Part shown: positions 21,808-30,702 of the stretch, piece after piece | Layout: each line of letters opens with the position of its first letter | How positions within the stretch are numbered: position 1 is the first letter of the stretch | Source of the DNA: Comamonas sp. GB3 AK4-5 | GTDB taxonomy: Bacteria; Pseudomonadota; Gammaproteobacteria; Burkholderiales; Burkholderiaceae_C | DNA: 64,000 bases | NCBI RefSeq assembly: GCF_041320665.1 | Contig: NZ_CP166730.1 | Coordinates: 2,418,001 to 2,482,000 of the forward strand | Direction of reading: 5' to 3' | Notes under the pieces: generated by a model | What the model was told of the DNA's origin: nothing | The model's input: the letters and a program-made list of their open reading frames with translations, nothing else | The model's database searches: none | Translations under genes and position numbers: made by a program

Positions 21808-21834
21808 AAAAAACAAGGAGCGCCGCAGCGCTCC
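21808..21834 (-). terminator. Rho-independent terminator of metY
   Basis: On the minus strand GGAGCGC-N4-GCGCTCC is followed by TTGTTTTTT. It lies about 40 bp after the metY stop; a second GC-rich hairpin precedes it. Confidence 0.75.
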
Positions 21835-21876
21835 ATGCAAGGCAGCAGGGCGTAGCGCCCTGCCGGGACGGTGGTG

Positions 21877-23154
21877 TTACACCTGGGCCAGAGCCTGGTC
21901 CAGATCGGCCAGCAGGTCGTCGATATGCTCAATGCCCACGGACAGGCGCACCATGCCCTCGGTCACGCCGGCCTTGGCCAGCTCGGCCGCATCCAGCTGG
22001 CGGTGGGTGGTGGAGGCCGGGTGGGTGGCCAGCGATTTGGCGTCGCCAATGTTCACCAGGCGGGTGAACAGCTGCAGCGCGTCCAGGAAGCGGGCACCCG
22101 CAGCGCGGCCTTCCGCACCCTTGAGGCTGAAGGACAGAATGCCCGAGGCGCGGCCAGCAGACTGCTTTTGCACAATGGCGTGGTCGGGGTGGTCTTTCAG
22201 GCCGGCATAGCGCACCCATTCCACCTTGGGGTGTTTTTGCAGGATTTCGGCAATTTTTTGCGTGTTCTCGCAGATGCGGTCCATGCGCAGGGCCAGGGTT
22301 TCAATGCCCTGCAGAATCTGGAAGGCGTTTTGCGGCGAGATGGCCGCGCCCATATTGCGCAGCGGCACCACGCGGGCACGGCCGATAAAGGCGGCTGGGC
22401 CCAGGGCTTCGGTGTAGACCACGCCGTGGTAGCTGACGTCGGGCTCGTTCAGGCGCTTGAAGCGTTCCTTGTGCTCGGCCCAGGGGAATTTCCCGCTGTC
22501 CACAATGGCGCCGCCCACGCTGGTGCCATGGCCGCCCAGGTATTTGGTCAGCGAATGCACCACGATATCTGCGCCAAATTCAAACGGGCGCAGCAAATAG
22601 GGCGAGGGCACGGTGTTGTCCACAATCAGTGGCACGCCATGGGCATGGGCCACATCGGCCAGGGCGCGGATGTCGGTCACATTGCCCAGAGGGTTGCCAA
22701 TCGACTCGATGAACACGGCCTTGGTCTTGGCGTCGATCAGCTTGCCGAAGCTGACCGGATCGCGCGGATCGGCAAAGCGCACCTCGATGCCTTGCTGCGG
22801 GAAAGTGTGGGCAAACAGGTTGTAGGTGCCGCCGTAGAGCGTGCTGGCGCTGATGATGTTGTCACCGGTCTCGGCCAGGGTCTGGATGGCGGCGGTGATG
22901 GCCGCCATGCCCGAGGCCACGGCCAGCGCGGCAATGCCACCTTCCAGGGCCGCCACGCGCTTTTCCAGCACGTCGGTGGTGGGGTTCATGATGCGGGTGT
23001 AGATATTGCCCGGCACCTTGAGGTCGAAGAGATCGGCGCCATGCTGGGCGCTGTCGAAGGCATAGGCCACGGTCTGGTAGATGGGCACGGCCACGGCCTT
23101 GGTGGTGGGGTCGGGGGCGTAGCCGGCGTGTACGGCGAGTGTCTCTAAGCGCAT
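21877..23154 (-). CDS. metY: O-acetylhomoserine sulfhydrylase (MetY type)
   Basis: A 425-residue PLP enzyme of the Cys/Met metabolism family that makes homocysteine from O-acetylhomoserine and sulfide. Features are VPIYQTVAYAFDS, YTRIMNPTTDVLEKRVAALE, IESIGNPLGNVTDI, and the PLP lysine in VHSLTKYLGGHGTSVGG. Length of about 425 and the IGNPLGNV block favour MetY over the shorter MetB/MetC group. The start at 23154 (MRLETLAVHAGY) follows GAAAGAGA; the frame stays open for 65 further codons upstream without family similarity. Confidence 0.92.
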   Translation of the reverse strand: MRLETLAVHAGYAPDPTTKAVAVPIYQTVAYAFDSAQHGADLFDLKVPGNIYTRIMNPTTDVLEKRVAALEGGIAALAVASGMAAITAAIQTLAETGDNIISASTLYGGTYNLFAHTFPQQGIEVRFADPRDPVSFGKLIDAKTKAVFIESIGNPLGNVTDIRALADVAHAHGVPLIVDNTVPSPYLLRPFEFGADIVVHSLTKYLGGHGTSVGGAIVDSGKFPWAEHKERFKRLNEPDVSYHGVVYTEALGPAAFIGRARVVPLRNMGAAISPQNAFQILQGIETLALRMDRICENTQKIAEILQKHPKVEWVRYAGLKDHPDHAIVQKQSAGRASGILSFSLKGAEGRAAGARFLDALQLFTRLVNIGDAKSLATHPASTTHRQLDAAELAKAGVTEGMVRLSVGIEHIDDLLADLDQALAQV

Positions 23155-23385
23155 AAGTCTCTTTCGGGTAATTGCTAGGAAATGTTTCTTTTTCTGAGGC
23201 GCGGAACAGCACGGGCGGGCCATGCAAGACCTACAGGCAAGAGCGTCAGCGGCGATTATGCAAGGGGGCTGTCCCTGGGCGAACCAAGCTTTAGCTATGT
23301 GCTTATGGGGTGGAGAGAGATGCCGTTGATCGGTGGCATTTAGATACACTTATTGAACTTAGCTATTCGCACTGCCTGTCCGTTT

Positions 23386-24591
23386 GTGCTTTCTCTTTCC
23401 GATCGCTACTTTGCACTCATCGTGCCGCTGTGCGTTTTGCTGCTTGCAGCGGCGCTGGTGGGCTGCTGGGCGGCATTGCGCTACCAGCGCCATCAACGCT
23501 ATTTGCTGTGGCTGGCGGCGGGCTATGCGCTCAGCGCCATAGGGCTGGGTTGGCAAAGCCTGCTGGACAGCGCGCAGTTCGCGCGCTGGGCGCCGGTGAC
23601 CGGTCTGCTGTATCTGGGAGGCGCCTGGTCTTTGGCCCAGGGCATGGCAGGGCGCTATGGCTGCTCGGCCCACCCTCGCATTGCCCTGCTGCTGGGCGCC
23701 GTGGTGCTGGGGGCGCTGTACTACTACGGCCATGTGCAGGATCGGCTGCTGGTGCGCATGCACTGGCTGAACCTGGGCCTGGGGCTGGTGCAGGTCCTGC
23801 CCATGTATGGCATTTTGCGCAGCAAGCCCCCCAGTGACCGCTTGGAGCGCACCCTGCGTGGCTCTTTTCTGGTGTTCGCCTGCTACACCATGGTCAGGCC
23901 GGTGCTGATCTTGCTGCTGGTGCCGGGTCTGCAGGGGAGCGACATCCCGCGTTCGGGCTATTGGCTGATCACCTTGGCAGGCAGCCTGATTTTTGCCCTG
24001 TGGTTCACCATGCTGCTGGTGGCCTGCACCGTGCGCGATGTGTTCACCACGTTGCGAGAAGAGCGCAACCATGACCCGCTGACCCAACTGCTCAACCGCC
24101 GCGCTTTCATGGAGGGGGCCAAGAGCATCTTGGGGGCCCCGCGCAGCGCGCCCTGGGCGGTGGTGGCGGGAGACATCGACCATTTCAAACAGGTGAATGA
24201 CCGCTGGGGCCATGCCTGTGGCGACCAGGTGCTGCAGTCGGTCAGCGAGGTGCTGCGCCAACAGGTACGCAAGGGCGATCTGGTGGCCCGCTTTGGCGGG
24301 GAGGAGTTTGTGCTGCTGCTGCGTGCCAGCCTGCAGGAGGCTGAAACCGTGGTGCAGCGCATGCGCCAGCAACTGGCATCGGCCGAGGTACTGGCCCTGC
24401 CCAATGGGCGGCAGGTGACGCTCAGCTTTGGCATTGCGCAGCTGCCAAGCGCACAGCAGCTGACGCAGGCCTTGTCGCGCGCCGACGTCCTGCTGTATGA
24501 GGCCAAGCAGGCCGGCCGCAACCGGGTGCATGTGGATGCCGAAGTGCCAGGGGGCGCGGCGGTGTCCAAAGAGCGTGCTGGCGATCTCTAA
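23386..24591 (+). CDS. Membrane-anchored diguanylate cyclase (GGDEF), tandem copy 1
   Basis: About 401 residues: an N-terminal region with some six hydrophobic segments, then a GGDEF domain. GGEEF is at residues 304-308 with the substrate motif DIDHFKQVNDRWGHACGDQ ahead of it, and the product-inhibition site RKGD at 295-298. It should make c-di-GMP from two GTP at the inner membrane with feedback inhibition. The start is inferred: a GTG at 23386 gives a protein that aligns with the next two paralogues, which also begin with GTG. A TTG at 23353 is the alternative. It is the first of three paralogues in a row. Confidence 0.85.
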   Translation: MLSLSDRYFALIVPLCVLLLAAALVGCWAALRYQRHQRYLLWLAAGYALSAIGLGWQSLLDSAQFARWAPVTGLLYLGGAWSLAQGMAGRYGCSAHPRIALLLGAVVLGALYYYGHVQDRLLVRMHWLNLGLGLVQVLPMYGILRSKPPSDRLERTLRGSFLVFACYTMVRPVLILLLVPGLQGSDIPRSGYWLITLAGSLIFALWFTMLLVACTVRDVFTTLREERNHDPLTQLLNRRAFMEGAKSILGAPRSAPWAVVAGDIDHFKQVNDRWGHACGDQVLQSVSEVLRQQVRKGDLVARFGGEEFVLLLRASLQEAETVVQRMRQQLASAEVLALPNGRQVTLSFGIAQLPSAQQLTQALSRADVLLYEAKQAGRNRVHVDAEVPGGAAVSKERAGDL

Positions 24592-25174
24592 AAGACGCTG
24601 GAGCCCCGCGAGGGGATCGTAAACCAGCGGCCTAAGAACGTGTTCAATGTCTCTACGCAGGCGCGTTGGAACGCAATCGGGATGAGTTCGAAGCGATGGA
24701 GCGCAGCTTGCACCTGTGTGCAAGCAAGCTTCAGCGCGAAGAAATCGCCCGATTTCGCTCCAACCCTGCGGGCCAGTGCCTTTGCGGGCGGTCTACTGTG
24801 TTGCGAATCCTCGCAATAGCACGGCTATTGCTGCGGTGTCGCGCCTTGTATCCCATCCCGTAAAGACATGGCGCGCCGCGAGGAGACTTTGAACACATTC
24901 TAGCAGCCAGCCGGTTTTCTGGGCGGTGCGCCATGCGTGCTTCCGAAATGCTAGCTGCTGGTGCATATATACCAGGTGTTTGCGCCGGGAAAGGCTCTGA
25001 GAATTCCACTGGCGGTATCGCTGTCGCTGGATGCCCGGCAGCACCTGCGAGCGCAGGATAGGGCGGTGGGCAAGACCAAAGGCCTTCTTTCACAGCTTGT
25101 ATTGCGCAAAGATACACTCTGATACAAAGCGCTGACCAAGCCTTGGCCACTCTCCCCACACCACGCCACAACCC
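24592..25174. other. 583-bp gene-free interval holding a MITE-like element
   Basis: Nothing here codes convincingly. Most of it is occupied by the element at 24632-24903 bounded by near-identical inverted ends. The remaining 270 bp before the second diguanylate cyclase show no repeat, tRNA or clear promoter that I can identify. Confidence 0.6.
24632..24903. mobile_element. MITE-like element (about 270 bp, terminal inverted repeats)
   Basis: The left end reads CTAAGAACGTGTTCAATGTC and continues TC; the reverse complement of the right end reads CTAGAATGTGTTCAAAGTC and continues TC. The ends match over about 21 bp with two substitutions and one indel. The interior has no transposase frame, which fits a non-autonomous miniature element. 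An internal segment at 24799-24818 recurs at 9188-9207. No clean target-site duplication is visible. Confidence 0.55.
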
Positions 25175-26392
25175 GTGAATCTGCCTGCCGATCAATACTT
25201 TGCCTTGATCGCTCCCATCTGCGTGATCTTGCTGGGCGCTGTGCTGCTGGCGTGCTGGTGGACGCAGCGCCGTCAGGTCTCGGCCCGTTTTTTGCTCTGG
25301 CTGGCTGCCGGTTATGTGCTGCCCGCTGTGGCGGTGGGTGCACAAAGCCTGATGAGCAATGCGCAGCTGGCGCAGTGGACGCTGCTCACGGCGGGGCTCT
25401 ATCTGATGGGCTCATGGTGCATGGCCCAGGGCATGGCACAGCGCTACGGCCAGGCCCATGCCAGCCGCTGGCTGGGCGCCATCGTCACGGCCGTGACCTT
25501 GGCGCTGCTGCGTTATTTCTCCCAGGTGTACGACGACCTCTGGGCGCGCGTGCAGTGGCTGAATCTGGGCATGGGCATCTTGCAGTTCTTGGCCATGCCG
25601 AGCTTGCTGCGCGCAGCGCCTGCCCGCGACAGGCTGGAGAAGGCCTTGCGCTGGACCTATATCGCCTTCTCCTGCTACATATTGATGCGGCCATTGATGG
25701 TGTGGCTGGTGGTGCCCACTGCCGAAACAGGGCAGATGGCGCGCTCCGGTTTCTGGTTGCTGACCCTGGCCGGCACCTTGCTGTTCTCGCTCTGGTTTTC
25801 GCTGGTGCTGCTGTCTTGTGCGGTGCGTGATGTCTTCACCACGCTGCGCGAGGAGCGCAACCGTGACCCCTTGACCCGTTTGCTCAACCGCCGCGCCTTC
25901 ATGGAAGCGGCCGAAGCGGTGTTGACCGATAGGCGCACAGGCCCCTGGGCAGTGGTGGCGGCCGATATCGATCACTTCAAAAAGGTCAACGACAACTGGG
26001 GCCACGGCTGTGGCGACCAGGTCCTGCAAAGCGTCAGCCAGGTGTTGCTGAAGCAGGTGCGCGCGGGTGATGCCGTGGCGCGCTTTGGTGGAGAGGAGTT
26101 CGTGGTGCTGCTGCAGCGGGTGTCGCTGGAGGCGGCAGAACATGTGGTGCAGCGCATTGCCCAGGAGCTGCGCCGCACCGAGATGGCCTGTCTGCCCCGG
26201 GCGCAGGCGGTGAGCATGAGCTTTGGCATTGCCCCGGTGGCAGGCCTGCCCGGCTTGGCCGCCGCACTCTCGCATGCCGATGAGCTGCTGTATGCCGCCA
26301 AGCAGGCCGGACGTGACCGTATTTGCGTGGCGCCACAGCCTCGCCCCCCCGTGCCGCCGCCTGCAGCCAGTTACCAAGACATTCTGGTGTGA
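25175..26392 (+). CDS. Membrane-anchored diguanylate cyclase (GGDEF), tandem copy 2
   Basis: 405 residues from a GTG start (MNLPADQYFALIAPIC). It has a multi-helix membrane region, then GGDEF with DIDHFKKVNDNWGHGCGDQ, GGEEF at 305-309 and the inhibitory RAGD site at 296-299. It is clearly a paralogue of its two neighbours, sharing the segment RDVFTTLREERN with copy 1 just before the cyclase domain and the nearly identical opening DQYFALI/DRYFALI. The short cytoplasmic Pro-rich tail is specific to this copy. No Shine-Dalgarno sequence is obvious. Confidence 0.88.
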   Translation: MNLPADQYFALIAPICVILLGAVLLACWWTQRRQVSARFLLWLAAGYVLPAVAVGAQSLMSNAQLAQWTLLTAGLYLMGSWCMAQGMAQRYGQAHASRWLGAIVTAVTLALLRYFSQVYDDLWARVQWLNLGMGILQFLAMPSLLRAAPARDRLEKALRWTYIAFSCYILMRPLMVWLVVPTAETGQMARSGFWLLTLAGTLLFSLWFSLVLLSCAVRDVFTTLREERNRDPLTRLLNRRAFMEAAEAVLTDRRTGPWAVVAADIDHFKKVNDNWGHGCGDQVLQSVSQVLLKQVRAGDAVARFGGEEFVVLLQRVSLEAAEHVVQRIAQELRRTEMACLPRAQAVSMSFGIAPVAGLPGLAAALSHADELLYAAKQAGRDRICVAPQPRPPVPPPAASYQDILV

Positions 26393-26581
26393 GTGCAGCG
26401 GTCTTGTGGATGCGCTTGAGTCACTGGTAGCGGTAACAGGGACAAGTGAATATTTGTATGCTGAACACACGGTGGCGTGCGCGGCCCGTTGCGCAGAAGT
26501 GGGCCGCCGCCTCCCGTGCTGACAAGTGAGGGTGCTTGATCGCATGGAGATGCGCTTGACGCCCACAGGAGGGCTCGATCC

Positions 26582-27736
26582 GTGACGGTCGGCAACTACT
26601 ACGCTTTGAGTCTGCCCTTGTGCACCAGCTTGCTGGCACTGGGCTTTGTGGTGTGCTGGCGCTGGCAGCGTGCACAGCAGGATGCGCTGTGGATGGCGGC
26701 TTGCCTTGCCTTGTTCAGCCTGGGGCTGGCGGGGCAGGTGTTGACGCCGCCGCTTCCCTTGCGTGGCAGCGCCGTGGTCATGGCAATGCTGTACCAGGGG
26801 GCCGCCTGGTGCCTGGTCGAGGCCATGTGCTGGCGCCTTGGCCGGCGCCCGGCGCGCTGGCTGCAGGCCTTGCTGGTAGGGCTGGCAATGGTGGCGCGCA
26901 TCTACTGCATCTATACGGATGCGCCGTTTTATATGCGGGTGTATGCGCTGAACTTGGGTTTGGGCGCACAACTGGCCGTGGGTACCTGGCGGCTGTGGGG
27001 GCAGCGTCCGGCGCTGCGGCTGGAGCGCAGCCTGCGGCTGCTGTTTGCCATGTTGATCCTGAGTTTTTTTGTGCGTACACCCACGACGGTGCCCGCTTCG
27101 GAGGGGCTGACCAAGGCCAGTTTGGCGGCCTTGCCCTTCTGGGGCGTGCTGCAGCTGAGCATGCTGGCCTTTGCACTGCTGTTTGCCATGCTGTATGTGG
27201 CCATCACCATGCGCGATGCACTGGTGCAGCTGCAGGAGGAACGCAACCGCGACCCGCTGACCCAGCTGCTCAATCGGCGGGCCTTTCTGGAGGCGCTCAA
27301 GCATGGCGACCGGCGCCAGGCCGTGGGCACGGTGCTGGTCTGTGATGTGGACCATTTCAAGCAGGTCAACGACCGCTGGGGCCATGCGGCGGGTGATGCT
27401 GTGCTCCAGGGCTTTGCCCGTACGCTGCAGGACTGCGTGCGGGAAGGGGATCTGGTGGCACGCTTTGGCGGTGAGGAGTTTGTGCTGCTGCTCTATGGCC
27501 TGGCGCCGCAGGATGCTGTTCTGGTGGCGGAGCGCATCCGTCAGCGGCTGCGAAGCATGCGGCTGGCCAACCTGCCTCCAGACCAGAGGGTGACGGCCAG
27601 TTTCGGCGTGGCGCCGGTGCTGGCCTTGTCGCAGTGGCACGAAGCCATCGCCCAGGCCGACCGGCTGCTCTACGCCGCCAAGGCCGCAGGCCGCGACTGC
27701 GTGCGCTGGGAGCCGGTGGCGGAAGTCAGGCCCTAG
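26582..27736 (+). CDS. Membrane-anchored diguanylate cyclase (GGDEF), tandem copy 3
   Basis: 384 residues from a GTG start (MTVGNYYALSLPLCTS) preceded by AGGAGGG, the best ribosome site of the three copies. The membrane region is more diverged. The cyclase domain has CDVDHFKQVNDRWGHAAGD, GGEEF at 296-300 and the inhibitory site REGD at 287-290. All residues needed for cyclase activity appear intact. Its stop overlaps the stop of the convergent exonuclease gene by 11 bp. Confidence 0.88.
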   Translation: MTVGNYYALSLPLCTSLLALGFVVCWRWQRAQQDALWMAACLALFSLGLAGQVLTPPLPLRGSAVVMAMLYQGAAWCLVEAMCWRLGRRPARWLQALLVGLAMVARIYCIYTDAPFYMRVYALNLGLGAQLAVGTWRLWGQRPALRLERSLRLLFAMLILSFFVRTPTTVPASEGLTKASLAALPFWGVLQLSMLAFALLFAMLYVAITMRDALVQLQEERNRDPLTQLLNRRAFLEALKHGDRRQAVGTVLVCDVDHFKQVNDRWGHAAGDAVLQGFARTLQDCVREGDLVARFGGEEFVLLLYGLAPQDAVLVAERIRQRLRSMRLANLPPDQRVTASFGVAPVLALSQWHEAIAQADRLLYAAKAAGRDCVRWEPVAEVRP

Positions 27737-28388
27737 TGTCCTGGGCTGGCCGGGGGCGTCGCGGGCGCTGCGCCGCTGGTGCGGGCTGCCGGGCCAGCCA
27801 GGCGGGCAGGGCCGCGTAGACCAGGGCCGGGCCATGGGCATCGTTGGCCGCATAGCGCAGCTGGGACGGGCTGAGCTGCAGCGCCGCCCAATTGGAGGTG
27901 GATTGCTTTTTGGACTTGTGAAAGTTCTGCCCCAGCACCAGCGCCATGGCCGCGCGCACGCCGGTGCTGGCGCCGTAGCCCTGTTGCTTGAACACCCGGT
28001 CCAGATCGAGCACGTTGACCAGCTCGCAACCCAGGCGGCGCGGCAAGGTGGCCTGGTCGTTGTCCAGCCCAAAGCCGACCTTGCAAATACCGGGGTGGCT
28101 GAGCACCTCGCGCGCCAGTGCCAGGGCCTGGGGGTGGTGCAGCTGCAGCAGCCATGCGGCGTCGGGGGTGGCCAGCTGCACCAGATGGGGGCCGGTGTCG
28201 ACTTGGTGGGTGCTGAAGATGGGCTTGCTCTCGGTGTCAAAGCCCAGTGCGTGCTGTGCCAGCAGTGCCTGGCGGGCCTGGGCGAATGCGGCATCGCTGG
28301 CGGGCAGGACAATGGCGTGGTCCGGCAGTGCCGCAAACAGCGGCAGCAACTGGCTTTCTTCTTTGGTAGGAGGCTTGAGACGGGGCAT
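27726..28388 (-). CDS. 3'-5' exonuclease, RNase D-like (DEDDy)
   Basis: A 220-residue DnaQ/RNase D-fold nuclease. The first catalytic pair is D51-x-E53 in LGFDTESKP; VGFGLDNDQATL supplies the second acidic motif, and YAANDAHG is the Y-x3-D motif of the DEDDy subfamily. It has the exonuclease domain but lacks the HRDC domains of full RNase D (about 370 residues), so a role in general RNA or DNA trimming is all that can be said. The start at 28388 (MPRLKPPTKEES) was chosen by domain fit. Confidence 0.85.
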   Translation of the reverse strand: MPRLKPPTKEESQLLPLFAALPDHAIVLPASDAAFAQARQALLAQHALGFDTESKPIFSTHQVDTGPHLVQLATPDAAWLLQLHHPQALALAREVLSHPGICKVGFGLDNDQATLPRRLGCELVNVLDLDRVFKQQGYGASTGVRAAMALVLGQNFHKSKKQSTSNWAALQLSPSQLRYAANDAHGPALVYAALPAWLARQPAPAAQRPRRPRPAQDTRA

Positions 28389-28462
28389 GCAGGGCAGGCA
28401 AAGTGGTGCGAGGCGCAAGCGTACACAGTTTTGCGGCAGCCGGCGTTGGCGCGGCGATTGGC

Positions 28463-28870
28463 TCAAGCCGCCGGGACCACCGTGCCTTGGGCCAGGGCGC
28501 ACAGCTTTCTGGACTCGCCATCCACGGCATAGATTTCGCACTGGCAAATGGCCATGCGCTTGCCGGCACTGCGCGCCTGCGCTGTGGCCAGCAGGCGGCG
28601 GCCGATGGCGGGCCGCAGGTAGTTGATCTTGAACTCCGCCGTCAAGGCATTGCCGCCCAATGCCAGGCCTCCGGCAAAGGTGATGGCGTTGTCCGCGAGG
28701 TAGCTGAGCACACCGCCGTGGACAAAGCCATGCTGCTGCTTGTGGTGATCCTGCACGGTCAGTGCCAGTTCCGCGCTGTCGCTGGACACCGCAACCAGCT
28801 CGGCCCCAACAAACTGGCTGAAGGGCTGGGAGGCGAAAACCTGGCGGGCAAAGCTGTCCATATCGTCCAT
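28463..28870 (-). CDS. PaaI-type hotdog thioesterase
   Basis: A 135-residue single hotdog domain. The sequence HHKQQHGFVHGGVLSYLADN holds the HGGxxxxLAD core of the PaaI/YbgC thioesterases, followed by ALTAEFKINYLRPAIGRRL. It likely hydrolyses an acyl- or aryl-CoA in the cytoplasm. The start at 28870 (MDDMDSFARQ) follows AAGGAGA; the frame is open to 28912. It lies 74 bp upstream of the exonuclease gene on the same strand, and the two may share a transcript. Confidence 0.87.
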   Translation of the reverse strand: MDDMDSFARQVFASQPFSQFVGAELVAVSSDSAELALTVQDHHKQQHGFVHGGVLSYLADNAITFAGGLALGGNALTAEFKINYLRPAIGRRLLATAQARSAGKRMAICQCEIYAVDGESRKLCALAQGTVVPAA

Positions 28871-29058
28871 CTGCGGTCTCCTTGGTGTGAGATGCAGCGG
28901 TTGTACGCGCAATACCTATGCCGTGGGTGACGTCGGGGTGACAGAGCTGGGCCGTGCACCACCAGGCCACGCTGGCGTAAGCTTGTGGCAGATGCTGGCA
29001 ATGGGCAGAGCCGCTGGCGCATGACGGGCCCGCAGCCTGCGCGAGGAGCATGGGAAAT

Positions 29059-29628
29059 ATGGAGAAAGCTATGGAAAACCAGGCAAGTAGTGCGCTGGAA
29101 AGCATCGTCTTGGGCGGTGGTTGTTTTTGGTGCACCGACGCGGTGTTCACCCGCGTGCGTGGGGTGGTGAGCGTGGAGGCCGGCTATGCCAATGGACATG
29201 TGGACCACCCCAGTTATGAGCAGGTGTGCACAGGCCAGACCGGCCATGTCGAAGGTGTGAAGTTGGTGTTTGATCCCCAGGTGATTGACCTGCATGCGCT
29301 GCTGGAAATCTTTTTCGGCACCCACGACCCCACCACGCTGAACCGCCAGGGCCACGATGTGGGCACGCAGTACCGCAGCGGCATTTATTTTTCCAGCGCG
29401 CAGCAGGAGCAGGTGGCCCAGCAGTTGTTGCGCATGTGCGAGCAGGAACAGACTTTTGGCGCCCCGGTGGTGACCGAGCTGCAGCCTTTGCGCTGCTGGT
29501 GGCCGGCCGAAGAAATGCACCAGAACTACTTTGCCCGCAACCCTTACCAGGGCTATTGCGCCCATGTGATCGCCCCCAAGGTGCGCAAGTTTCTGGATAC
29601 CTTCGCGCGCTACGCCAAGCCGGGCTGA
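29059..29628 (+). CDS. msrA: Peptide methionine (S)-S-oxide reductase MsrA
   Basis: About 189 residues. The catalytic motif GGCFWC has nucleophile Cys22, followed by the family blocks GVVSVEAGYANGHVDHPSYE, FFGTHDPTTLNRQGHDVGTQ and YRSGIYF. It repairs methionine-S-sulfoxide using thioredoxin. Three in-frame ATGs compete: 29050, 29059 and 29071. GAGGAG is 10 bp before 29059 and GGAG is 6 bp before 29071; the first is too close to a ribosome site to be used. The C-terminus is the usual QNYFARNPYQGYC. Confidence 0.95.
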   Translation: MEKAMENQASSALESIVLGGGCFWCTDAVFTRVRGVVSVEAGYANGHVDHPSYEQVCTGQTGHVEGVKLVFDPQVIDLHALLEIFFGTHDPTTLNRQGHDVGTQYRSGIYFSSAQQEQVAQQLLRMCEQEQTFGAPVVTELQPLRCWWPAEEMHQNYFARNPYQGYCAHVIAPKVRKFLDTFARYAKPG

Positions 29629-29736
29629 GCGGCTGCGCGGGCTTTTGCGCGGTGCAGACCTGCGGATGGCGCCTGGAATACATGTCCCGCAGTCTGGCCC
29701 GGGCATTGGGCAGGCTGTGATTCAGCTCGGTGCTTT

Positions 29737-29753
29737 TTGCATACATAATGCAA
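29737..29753. promoter_or_regulatory. Candidate Zur/Fur box upstream of the Fur-family gene
   Basis: Palindrome TTGCAT-N5-ATGCAA in an AT-rich promoter 20 bp before the Fur-family start codon. The size (17 bp) and position suit autoregulation by a Fur-superfamily dimer. It does not match the textbook Fur consensus, so assignment to Zur rests on the gene context. Confidence 0.45.
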
Positions 29754-29773
29754 TCGAGTTGCGTTAACAAGCC

Positions 29774-30301
29774 ATGTCCGAATCCACCACTTCCCGTCGC
29801 CGCCTCCTTGCCGGAGGCGAGTCCCCGCTGCCTGCCGGTATGCGCTCCACCCGTGCCACGCGGGCCTTGCTGGCTTTGTTGCGCAGCCAGGCCGCACAAC
29901 GCCTTTCTGCGGCGGATGCCGAGGCCGCCCTGGCACGCCTGGGTGTGGCGGTGAACCGGGTGACGGTGTTTCGCGCGCTGGACCGCCTGGCCCAGGCCGG
30001 TTTGCTGCAGCGCCAGGTGGACAATGACCGCGTCACCCGCTACCAGTGGCGGACAGAGGGCGCGGCCGGCCAGCGCAGCACGGTGGTCACAGCGGTTGCA
30101 TACGGCGAAGAGGGCGGCCTGGTCTATTTCCGCTGCCTGCACTGCCAACAGCGGGTGGCGGTGGATGCCGCAGCACCTGCTGTTCGCCGCGCTCTGCAAG
30201 GGTTGGCCCGCAGCTTGCAGGGCCTGGGCCAGTTGCAGCAGACCGAGCTGCAAGGCCTGTGCACGGCCTGCCTGCCAGCCAGTACCGCATCTGCTGCCTA
30301 G
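29774..30301 (+). CDS. zur: Fur family regulator, probably Zur
   Basis: A 175-residue Fur-superfamily repressor. The winged-helix recognition region is VNRVTVFRALDRLAQAGLLQ. The structural zinc site is formed by C121/C124 (FRCLHCQQ) and C163/C166 (LCTACLP). The protein is more diverged than ferric uptake regulators and carries a long N-terminal arm. It heads a cluster that ends in a ZnuD-type zinc receptor, so it is most likely Zur, repressing zinc uptake when zinc is plentiful. The name rests on context, not on a diagnostic residue. Confidence 0.7.
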   Translation: MSESTTSRRRLLAGGESPLPAGMRSTRATRALLALLRSQAAQRLSAADAEAALARLGVAVNRVTVFRALDRLAQAGLLQRQVDNDRVTRYQWRTEGAAGQRSTVVTAVAYGEEGGLVYFRCLHCQQRVAVDAAAPAVRRALQGLARSLQGLGQLQQTELQGLCTACLPASTASAA

Positions 30302-30338
30302 GCTGCGCTTTCAGGGTTTCACATTCAGGATGATTTCC

Positions 30339-30668
30339 ATGCTCTCTCTTCTTTCTTTGCGCTTTCGGGCTGTGCTGAGCGGCGCGGCACTGGTTTGCGG
30401 CTTGGCGCCTGCCCTGGCCCAGACTGCGCCGCCTGCTGCTGCGGCTTCACAGATGCCGGCGCAGCAGGCTCCGGCCGCGCAGCAGCCCACGCTGGATGCC
30501 CACACCCGGGAAGACATCGCCCGCCACCACAGCATGGCCAAGGCCCATGCCCAGGCGGCGCAATGCCTGGAGTCCGGCCAATCCGCCACCGCTTGCCAGC
30601 AGCAGCTGCAAACCGCATGCAAAGGCCTGGCCTTGGGCAAGAATTGCGGTATGCGGCATAGCCATTAA
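30339..30668 (+). CDS. Small periplasmic protein of the zinc locus
   Basis: 109 residues with a Sec signal peptide ending LAPALAQ, then a Pro/Ala/Gln-rich linker and a compact C-terminal part with ARHHSMAKAHAQ, two Cys in CLESGQSATACQ, a third and a fourth Cys, and a terminal MRHSH. The density of His, Cys and Met suggests metal binding or disulfides, but no family is recognised. The start at 30339 has CAGGA 8 bp upstream; an ATG nine bases earlier overlaps that site. It lies between the Zur-like gene and the DUF2946-like gene. Confidence 0.7.
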   Translation: MLSLLSLRFRAVLSGAALVCGLAPALAQTAPPAAAASQMPAQQAPAAQQPTLDAHTREDIARHHSMAKAHAQAAQCLESGQSATACQQQLQTACKGLALGKNCGMRHSH

Positions 30669-30702
30669 GCACATGGTGCTTCCGATTGCATAGCGCCTGA
30701 GC

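Noticed and set aside
25412..28426. 1004-residue minus-strand frame
   Set aside because: It runs antisense to two diguanylate cyclases and out of frame with the exonuclease; His/Gln/Ala-rich shadow.
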